Positions 6,132 to 11,013 of a stretch of 11,013 bases of DNA are shown here, in pieces. Origin of the DNA: JAYPUG01 sp038117265 (GTDB taxonomy: Bacteria > Pseudomonadota > Alphaproteobacteria > UBA6615); assembly GCA_038117265.1 (NCBI GenBank), contig JAYOFO010000075.1, positions 1 through 11,013 on the forward strand, in the 5' to 3' direction. The notes below the pieces were generated by a model. That model saw only the letters and a program-made list of their open reading frames with translations. It was not told the origin of the DNA and did not search any database. Position numbers and translations under genes: made by a program. How positions within the stretch are numbered: the first letter of the stretch is position 1; each line of letters begins with the position of its first letter.

Positions 6132-7283
6132 TCACCGTCCGGGAATCTCCACGTTGACGATCGCCATCATGCCGGGTCGCAGCAATCCCTCGTTGCCCTC
6201 GATCTCGATGCGCACGGGCAGGCGCTGGGTGACCTTTGTGAAGTTGCCGCTCGGGTTGGGGTTGGGAAGCAGCGCGAACTCGCTGGTGGCCGCCTCGCCG
6301 ATCCGGGCGACCCGGCCCCGGAACGTCTGGTCGGGGTAGGCGTCGATCGAGATGTCGACCGGCATGCCCGGTGCCAGGTGGCGGATGTCGGTCTCCTTGA
6401 TGTTGGCCTCGACCCAGACCGTGTCGGGGTTGTGGACCAGCATCAGGCGCTGGCCGGGGCTCGCGAACTCGCCGGCATCGACGAAGATCTCGGACACCAC
6501 GCCGTCGATCGGGCTCTTGATCGTGCGGTCCGCGGCGTCGAGCGCCTGGCGATCGCGCTGGGCAGCGATCTGAGTCTCCTCGTGACGCAAAGCGTCGATG
6601 CGGCGGGCGAGCACGTTCATCTCGCCCCGTTCGGCTTCCGCCTCGGCGACATCCGCGAGCGCGGCGGCGAGATCGGCCTGGGCCTTCTCGTGGCGCTCCT
6701 GGGCGCGGCTCAACTCGGTGCGCACCTGGTCGACGCGCTGGCGCGAGACCACCCGGTCCTTGAGCAGCGCGCTCGTCCGCTCGAAATCCGTGCGCGCCAG
6801 CTCATACTGCTCGCTGCTGGCATCGACGGCGACGCGCGCGGCGTTGGCGCGCGAACGGAACGCCGTCACGCGGCTCGCCGTCGTCCGGTCGATCAGCTCG
6901 ATCTGGGCCGCAATCTGCTCGCGCGCCGCGGTCAGCGCCGCGATGCGGGCCCCGTACTCGGTCAGCTGGAGTTGGGAATCCCGGGAATCGATCTCGACCA
7001 GCAACGCATCGCGCTCGACCCGGTCGCCCTCGGTGATGGGCAGCGCCACGATCCAGCCCGAAACCCGGCTCGAGACGGTGACCGTGTCGGCCTTGATGCG
7101 CGCATCGGTCTCGCTGACATGGCTCCACTGCCAGTAACCCCAGCGTCCCGCGCCGATCACGGCGGCGGCGACGATGGCCAGGATCACAGCGTTGCGGACA
7201 TGGTGTCCGATCCGCCGCCGCGATGTCGCCGCGGTCCGTTCGGCCTGCGAGGCCTCGTCCGGCATTCGTCCTTCGTCTGGCAT
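6132..7283 (-). CDS. HlyD/EmrA-type periplasmic membrane fusion protein
   Basis: This 383-aa adaptor links an inner-membrane pump to an outer-membrane channel. It has a charged cytoplasmic tail (1-30), one membrane anchor (about 31-50), the canonical TDARIKAD entry into the first biotinyl-lipoyl half (about 59-100, with SSRVSGWIVALPITEGDRV), a long alpha-helical hairpin rich in Ala, Glu and Arg (about 105-250), the second lipoyl half (IKSPIDGVVSEIFVDAGEF), and a C-terminal beta-barrel. It lies directly upstream of the DHA2 permease with a 19-bp gap. Two starts are possible: ATG at 7283 with GGGGA four bases upstream, and ATG at 7265 with AAGGA three bases upstream; the first six residues MPDEGR are nearly repeated as MPDEAS. 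I list the longer form. No MarR or TetR regulator flanks the operon. Confidence 0.93.
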   Translation of the reverse strand: MPDEGRMPDEASQAERTAATSRRRIGHHVRNAVILAIVAAAVIGAGRWGYWQWSHVSETDARIKADTVTVSSRVSGWIVALPITEGDRVERDALLVEIDSRDSQLQLTEYGARIAALTAAREQIAAQIELIDRTTASRVTAFRSRANAARVAVDASSEQYELARTDFERTSALLKDRVVSRQRVDQVRTELSRAQERHEKAQADLAAALADVAEAEAERGEMNVLARRIDALRHEETQIAAQRDRQALDAADRTIKSPIDGVVSEIFVDAGEFASPGQRLMLVHNPDTVWVEANIKETDIRHLAPGMPVDISIDAYPDQTFRGRVARIGEAATSEFALLPNPNPSGNFTKVTQRLPVRIEIEGNEGLLRPGMMAIVNVEIPGR

Positions 7284-7338
7284 GCAATCCCCACGCGTAC
7301 GCCGCCGGCAACGGCTGCACCGTTTCCTAATGCACTAG

Positions 7339-7366
7339 TCTTTAACGCTAAAACCCCCTACGTCAA
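7339..7366 (-). promoter_or_regulatory. Candidate promoter for the emrAB-like efflux operon
   Basis: On the minus strand TTGACG (7361-7366) is followed after 16 bp by TAAAGA (7339-7344), a weak -10. An imperfect dyad TTTA-N4-TAAA occupies 7341-7352, between and over the boxes, and could be an operator. The segment is locally AT-rich against the GC-rich background and is the only promoter-like stretch between the tldD stop and the adaptor gene. Confidence 0.4.
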
Positions 7367-7390
7367 AACGCGCATGCACAAAACGCATGG
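7364..7390. repeat. Short direct repeat upstream of efflux operon
   Basis: CAAAACGC occurs at 7364-7371 and 7379-7386, 15 bp apart, each followed closely by CATG. It overlaps the proposed -35 region of the efflux promoter. It may be a tandem regulator site, or chance. Confidence 0.3.
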
Positions 7391-7423
7391 CTGCGATGGG
7401 CTGCGGGGGCTTGCCGTGCGGCG

Positions 7424-8857
7424 TCAGAGGGCCGTGCCGCCGACGGTCAGGGATTCCAGCAGCATCGTCGGCTGGCCGACACCGACCGGTACCGACTGGC
7501 CTTCCTTGCCGCAGGTGCCGACCCCGTCGTCGAGCCGGGAATCGTTGCCGATCAGCTTCACGCGGGTCAGCGCGTCTGGCCCGTTGCCGATCAGGGTCGC
7601 ACCCTTGACCGGCGCGCCGAGCCGGCCGTCCTCGATGAGGTAGGCCTCGGTGCAGCTGAACACGAACTTTCCGTTGGTGATGTCGACCTGGCCGCCGCCG
7701 AAGTTCACGGCGTAGATGCCGCGGCCCGCCGCCTTGATGCATTCCTCGGGATCGGCGTCGCCGTCGAGCATGTAGGTGTTGGTCATGCGTGGCATCGGGT
7801 GGTGAGCGAAGGATTCGCGCCGCCCGTTGCCCGTCGGGGCGACGCCCATCAGCCGCGCGTTCAGCCGGTCCTGCATATAGCCCTTGAGGATGCCATCCTC
7901 GATCAGCACGTTGCTGGCGCTGGGCGTGCCCTCGTCGTCGATGGTGATCGAGCCGCGCCGGTCGACGAGCGTGCCGTCGTCGACGACGGTCACGCCGGGT
8001 GCGGCCACGCGCTCGCCGAGCAGGGAAGAGAAGGCCGAGGTCTTCTTCCGGTTGAAGTCGCCCTCGAGGCCGTGACCGACCGCCTCGTGCAGCAACACGC
8101 CGGGCCAGCCCGGGCCGAGGACCACCGACATCTCGCCGGCCGGCGCCGGCACCGATTCCAGATTTACCAGCGCCAGCCGTAGGGCTTCGTCGACCTGTGC
8201 CTTCCAGTTCTCGGGCGCGATCCAGCGGTCGTAGACCGCGCGGCCGCCGACCCCATGCGAGCCGGTTTCCTGGCGGTCGCCATCGCCGACCATGAGCGAG
8301 ACGTTCAGGCGGACCAGCGGCCGGATGTCGGCGCGGCGGTCGCCGCCGGCGCGCAGAATCTGGACGGCCTGCCAGTTTCCCGCCAACGACGCCGTGACCT
8401 GGCGGACCCGCGGGTCGGCGGCGCGGGCGTAGGCGTCGATCTCGGCGAGCAGCGCGACCTTGTCCTCGAACGCCATCTCGCCCAGCGGGTTCACGTCGGA
8501 GTAGAGGTCCCGGTTGGTGCCGGCCGGCGCCTCGGCGACCGTTCCGCCCCGGCCGGTTCGCACCGCGCGCACGGTGTCGGCGGCGCGCGCGATGGCCGCT
8601 TCGCTGAGTTCGGTCGAGTGGGCATAACCTGTCGCCTCGTCGGCGACGGCGCGCAGCCCGAACCCCTGGGAGGTGTCGAAACTGGCGTTGCGCACCCGGC
8701 CGTCGTCGAAGGTGATGGCCTCGCTCTGGCGATATTCCAGGAACAGCTCGCCGTCGTCGGCCCCGTCGAGCGCGTCGGAAACCGTGTCCGCGACGCGCTC
8801 GGGGTCCATTCCGGTGCGCTGGAAGAAGAGGTCGTCGGTGCGCGAGATGTCAGTCAT
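7424..8857 (-). CDS. tldD: Metalloprotease TldD
   Basis: TldD is the zinc-bearing subunit of the TldD-TldE (PmbA) cytosolic peptidase, known for microcin B17 maturation, CcdA antitoxin turnover and degradation of unfolded peptides. The 477-aa protein has the family zinc motif HEAVGH at 257-262 within LLHEAVGHGLEGD, and the late conserved cysteine in GTCGKEGQS (Cys449). The N-terminal part has the usual FDTSQGFGLRAV region near 60-71. The frame is open upstream to 9046, but I chose ATG 8857: the added 63 residues are basic and low in family resemblance, and a promoter sits inside that stretch. AGGA lies about 14 bases upstream of ATG, a loose ribosome site. The TldE partner is not in the window. 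Divergence from coxB is an arrangement I recall in many alphaproteobacteria; the functional link is unknown. Confidence 0.95.
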   Translation of the reverse strand: MTDISRTDDLFFQRTGMDPERVADTVSDALDGADDGELFLEYRQSEAITFDDGRVRNASFDTSQGFGLRAVADEATGYAHSTELSEAAIARAADTVRAVRTGRGGTVAEAPAGTNRDLYSDVNPLGEMAFEDKVALLAEIDAYARAADPRVRQVTASLAGNWQAVQILRAGGDRRADIRPLVRLNVSLMVGDGDRQETGSHGVGGRAVYDRWIAPENWKAQVDEALRLALVNLESVPAPAGEMSVVLGPGWPGVLLHEAVGHGLEGDFNRKKTSAFSSLLGERVAAPGVTVVDDGTLVDRRGSITIDDEGTPSASNVLIEDGILKGYMQDRLNARLMGVAPTGNGRRESFAHHPMPRMTNTYMLDGDADPEECIKAAGRGIYAVNFGGGQVDITNGKFVFSCTEAYLIEDGRLGAPVKGATLIGNGPDALTRVKLIGNDSRLDDGVGTCGKEGQSVPVGVGQPTMLLESLTVGGTAL

Positions 8858-8899
8858 GGGGCGTTGAGAGTTCCTGCGGGCGTTCGCTCGATCGTTTCC

Positions 8900-8929
8900 A
8901 CCATATGGGAGATTTGGGCGCGATGTCAG
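8900..8929 (-). promoter_or_regulatory. Candidate promoter for tldD
   Basis: On the minus strand CTGACA (8924-8929, 5/6 to TTGACA) and TATGGT (8900-8905, 4/6 to TATAAT) are 18 bp apart. The predicted start near 8893 gives a leader of about 36 bases to the ATG at 8857, and it rules out translation from the upstream extension of the tldD frame. Confidence 0.4.
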
Positions 8930-9099
8930 CATGCCGGTCGCGGTGCGGCCGATTGGAACCGGAAATAGATTTCTTGCCGCAACCGCCGCTGACCGGTCTT
9001 TCGCCGGAAAAGCCTTCGCAATCAGGGTTTTGCGTCGCTGCGACAAGGTGTCTCAACGATTCCGATTGTCGGGCCTGTGACTTGTTGGGCGCAGTGCGC

Positions 9100-9108
9100 T
9101 GGTATATT
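9100..9108 (+). promoter_or_regulatory. Candidate extended -10 promoter for coxB-coxA
   Basis: TGG-TATATT is an extended -10 (TGn plus a 5/6 hexamer) in a short AT-rich stretch. TTGTTG at 9082-9087 is a possible -35 with short 15-bp spacing. Transcription would start near 9115 and give a leader of about 75 bases before the coxB ATG. Confidence 0.45.
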
Positions 9109-9179
9109 TTTCGCCGCGAATCTACGGGTAGAGGGGATGGCCCGTCACGCATCTGTATGCCGTGGCGGCGCTGAAAGAT

Positions 9180-9184
9180 GGAAG
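9180..9184 (+). promoter_or_regulatory. coxB ribosome binding site
   Basis: GGAAG at 9180-9184 lies seven bases before the ATG at 9192. It decides for that start over the in-frame GTG at 9162, which would add ten polar residues before the signal peptide. Confidence 0.55.
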
Positions 9185-9191
9185 CGAGCGT

Positions 9192-10085
9192 ATGACCACA
9201 ATCCGGAATCTTTTCTCGCGCGTCGCCGGTGCGGCCGGCCTGGCGCTTCTGGCCTGTGCCGTTCTGGTAACGGCGATGCCGCCGGCGGCGGCTCAGCAAC
9301 CGACGCCGTGGCAGCTTGGTTTCCAAGAGGCGCACTCGCCGATCATGGAACGCATGGACAGTTTCCACGACTTCCTGTTGTGGCTAATCTTTGCGATCGC
9401 GATCTTCGTGCTGCTGCTGCTGCTCTATACGATCGTCCGGTTCCGCGAGAAGGCGAACCCGATCCCCTCGAAGACGACCCACAACACGCTCATCGAGATT
9501 CTCTGGACGGTGATCCCGGTGGTCATCCTGTTTGTGATCGGCTTCTTCTCGCTGCCGCTCCTATATGCCACCGACGACACCGCGGACGCCGACCTGACCA
9601 TCAAGGCGATCGGCCGCCAGTGGTACTGGAGCTACGAGTTCCCCGACCACGGCGACTTCACGTTCGATACCTTCATGGTTCCCGAGGACCAGTTGAAGCC
9701 GGGCCAGCCGCGCCTGCTCGCCACCGACGAGAATCTGGTCCTGCCGGTCGGCAAGAAGATTCGGGTGCTCGTCACCGCGTCCGACGTGCTGCACGCCTTC
9801 GCCGTGCCGTCGCTCGGTTCCAAGGTCGATGCGGTCCCGGGCCGGATCAACCAGACCTGGTTCCAGATCAACGAGCCCGGCATGTATTACGGCCAGTGCT
9901 CCGAGCTCTGCGGTACCGGCCATGCCTTCATGCCGATCGCGATCCAGGCGGTGAGCGAGGCCGAGTTCCAGGCTTGGGTGACCAAGGCACAGGCGCGTTT
10001 CGGTGGCTCGGACGGCGACACCTCGCCCCGCCCGATCCAGATTGTCCGTAACGAGGCGGGCGAAGCCCCCGCGGCCGCGCAGTAG
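9192..10085 (+). CDS. coxB: Cytochrome c oxidase subunit II (CuA subunit)
   Basis: CoxB accepts electrons from cytochrome c at its periplasmic binuclear CuA centre and passes them to haem a in CoxA. The 297-aa precursor has a signal peptide with a likely signal-peptidase-I site after AAA at 32-34, two membrane helices (about 57-80 and 102-126), and a cupredoxin domain. All CuA ligands are present: His201 (VLHAFAV), Cys236, Glu238, Cys240, His244 and Met247 in GQCSELCGTGHAFMP. The aromatic patch WYW at 144-146, the electron entry point, is intact. The C-terminal tail after about 265 is Ala-, Pro- and Gly-rich and probably disordered; there is no fused cytochrome c domain. A partial lipobox (LLAC, Cys22) makes lipidation conceivable but less likely. 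coxA follows after 20 bases. Confidence 0.97.
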   Translation: MTTIRNLFSRVAGAAGLALLACAVLVTAMPPAAAQQPTPWQLGFQEAHSPIMERMDSFHDFLLWLIFAIAIFVLLLLLYTIVRFREKANPIPSKTTHNTLIEILWTVIPVVILFVIGFFSLPLLYATDDTADADLTIKAIGRQWYWSYEFPDHGDFTFDTFMVPEDQLKPGQPRLLATDENLVLPVGKKIRVLVTASDVLHAFAVPSLGSKVDAVPGRINQTWFQINEPGMYYGQCSELCGTGHAFMPIAIQAVSEAEFQAWVTKAQARFGGSDGDTSPRPIQIVRNEAGEAPAAAQ

Positions 10086-10105
10086 CCGGCAAGGAGAACG
10101 TAACA

Positions 10106-11013
10106 ATGGCTGACGCACACGCACACGCGCACGCCCACGACGACCACACGCCGCACGGCTGGAAGCGCTGGGTCTATTCGACCAACCACAAGGACATCGG
10201 CACGATGTACCTGGTGTTCGCGATCCTCGCGGGCATCGTCGGCGGGCTGTTCTCCATCATGATGCGCCTGGAACTTCAGGAACCGGGAATGCAGTTCTTC
10301 CTCAATGCCGACGGCTCGCCCGACGGCCATTGGTGGAACGTCGTGATCACGGCGCACGGGCTGATCATGGTCTTCTTCGTGGTCATGCCGGCCCTCATCG
10401 GCGGCTTCGGCAACTGGTTCATCCCGCTGATGATTGGCGCGCCGGACATGGCGTTCCCGCGGATGAACAACATCTCGTTCTGGCTGCTGCCGCCGGCATT
10501 GCTGCTGCTCGTCGGCTCGACCTTCTTCGGCGGCGGTGCGGGGACCGGCTGGACCATTTACCCGCCGCTGTCATCGGCGACGGGCAGTTCTGGACCCTCG
10601 GTCGACATGGCGATCTTCGCGCTGCATCTGGCAGGCGCATCGTCGATTCTCGGCTCGATCAACTTCATCACGACGATCTTCAACATGCGGGCGCCGGGCA
10701 TGACCCTGCATCGCATGCCGCTGTTCATCTGGAGCGAACTGGTCACCGCGTTCCTGTTGGTCCTGGCCGTGCCGGTGCTGGCGGGTGCGATCACCATGCT
10801 GCTGACCGACCGAAACTTCGGGACGTCGTTCTTCGATGCGGCCGGCGGCGGCGACCCGATCCTGTTCCAGCACCTGTTCTGGTTCTTCGGGCACCCCGAG
10901 GTCTACATCATGATCCTGCCGGCGTTCGGCATCATCAGCCAGATCGTCTCGACCTTCTCGAAGAAGCCGGTGTTCGGCTACCTCGGCATGGCCTACGCCA
11001 TGGTCGCGATCGG
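10106..11013 (+). CDS. coxA: Cytochrome c oxidase subunit I, N-terminal 302 residues (runs off right edge)
   Basis: CoxA holds haem a and the haem a3-CuB oxygen-reducing site and pumps protons across the inner membrane. A strong AAGGAG (10091-10096) lies nine bases before the ATG. Seen landmarks are YSTNHKDIGTMYL (24-36), the haem a ligand His84 in ITAHGLIMVFF, the D-channel entrance Asp114 and Asn121 in GAPDMAFPRMNN, and the CuB/Tyr crosslink motif FFGHPEVYIMILP with His263, Glu265 and Tyr267. The Glu265 proton gate marks a type A1 haem-copper oxidase. The remaining CuB histidines, the haem a3 ligand and the K-channel lysine are beyond the window. The N-terminus is unusually histidine-rich. 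Glu211 sits in a predicted membrane helix. The usual followers ctaB, ctaG and coxC would be expected to the right. Confidence 0.97.
   Translation, partial: MADAHAHAHAHDDHTPHGWKRWVYSTNHKDIGTMYLVFAILAGIVGGLFSIMMRLELQEPGMQFFLNADGSPDGHWWNVVITAHGLIMVFFVVMPALIGGFGNWFIPLMIGAPDMAFPRMNNISFWLLPPALLLLVGSTFFGGGAGTGWTIYPPLSSATGSSGPSVDMAIFALHLAGASSILGSINFITTIFNMRAPGMTLHRMPLFIWSELVTAFLLVLAVPVLAGAITMLLTDRNFGTSFFDAAGGGDPILFQHLFWFFGHPEVYIMILPAFGIISQIVSTFSKKPVFGYLGMAYAMVAI
10115..10138 (+). repeat. Four-unit GCN-CAC hexamer repeat encoding Ala-His
   Basis: Four tandem GCN CAC codon pairs (GCA, GCA, GCG, GCC at the Ala positions) encode AHAHAHAH at CoxA residues 4-11. It may change length by replication slippage without shifting frame. 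Confidence 0.75.

Larger units (their letters stand above)
8858..9191. other. 334-bp intergenic region between divergent tldD and coxB
   Basis: No convincing gene is present. Its frames are open only as extensions or shadows of the flanking genes. It holds a candidate tldD promoter on the left, a candidate coxB promoter on the right, a CCATATGG palindrome (8901-8908, with the flanking base differing), and an 8-bp GACCGGTC palindrome at 8991-8998. The middle is less GC-rich than the coding DNA. I see no FNR-type TTGAT-N4-ATCAA site. Confidence 0.7.

Noticed and set aside
8991..8998. GACCGGTC palindrome as a regulator site for coxB
   Set aside because: It is short, about 100 bases upstream of the -10, and of a composition expected by chance in GC-rich DNA.
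8858..9046. N-terminal extension of TldD by 63 residues
   Set aside because: The extension is basic, lacks family resemblance and contains the likely tldD promoter; ATG 8857 gives the normal family length.
9077..10051. A 324-codon plus-strand frame overlapping coxB, possibly starting in its leader
   Set aside because: It overlaps nearly all of coxB in another frame and has the Arg/Pro-rich look of a shadow. A short upstream-peptide role cannot be supported because the frame does not end before coxB.

Overview
The window reads as ordinary chromosomal housekeeping DNA from a high-GC alphaproteobacterium, most like a Rhodospirillales-type lineage. The evidence is the strong GC bias at third codon positions, the class III (plant/alphaproteobacterial-type) GshA next to RsmE, the TldD gene divergent from coxB-coxA, and a UbiA/UbiD ubiquinone pair. 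All genes look intact. I see no IS element, integrase, tRNA, rRNA, CRISPR array or phage gene, and no cluster that I could honestly call a new multi-gene system.

Layout. The left edge holds the first 38 codons of ubiD on the minus strand. It is divergent from a 240-aa protein of uncertain function (199-921) that carries a gamma-glutamylcyclotransferase-like YGSN motif. A small VOC/glyoxalase-fold protein (989-1381) follows, with a promoter and a near-perfect dyad just upstream. It converges on ubiA (1385-2311, minus). ubiA is divergent from an rsmE-gshA pair (2377-4550, plus). gshA converges on a two-gene drug-efflux operon on the minus strand: an HlyD/EmrA-type membrane fusion protein (6132-7283), then a 14-TM DHA2/EmrB-type permease (4559-6112). 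Farther right, tldD (7424-8857, minus) is separated by a 334-bp intergenic region from coxB (9192-10085) and coxA (10106 onward, cut by the right edge).

How the genes fit together. UbiD and UbiA make ubiquinone. CoxB and CoxA are the catalytic core of the aa3-type terminal oxidase fed by that respiratory chain. GshA starts glutathione synthesis, and the VOC protein and the YGSN protein could in principle handle glutathione-linked metabolites, but nothing in the sequence proves that. RsmE methylates 16S rRNA. The efflux operon has no regulator beside it.

The most interesting points are regulatory or concern single residues: a probable leaderless ubiD transcript, an operator-like dyad overlapping the VOC promoter whose start codon overlaps its own Shine-Dalgarno, the loss of the motif-D1 aspartate in the DHA2 permease, and a glutamate in a membrane helix of CoxA. 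All promoter and operator calls are by eye.
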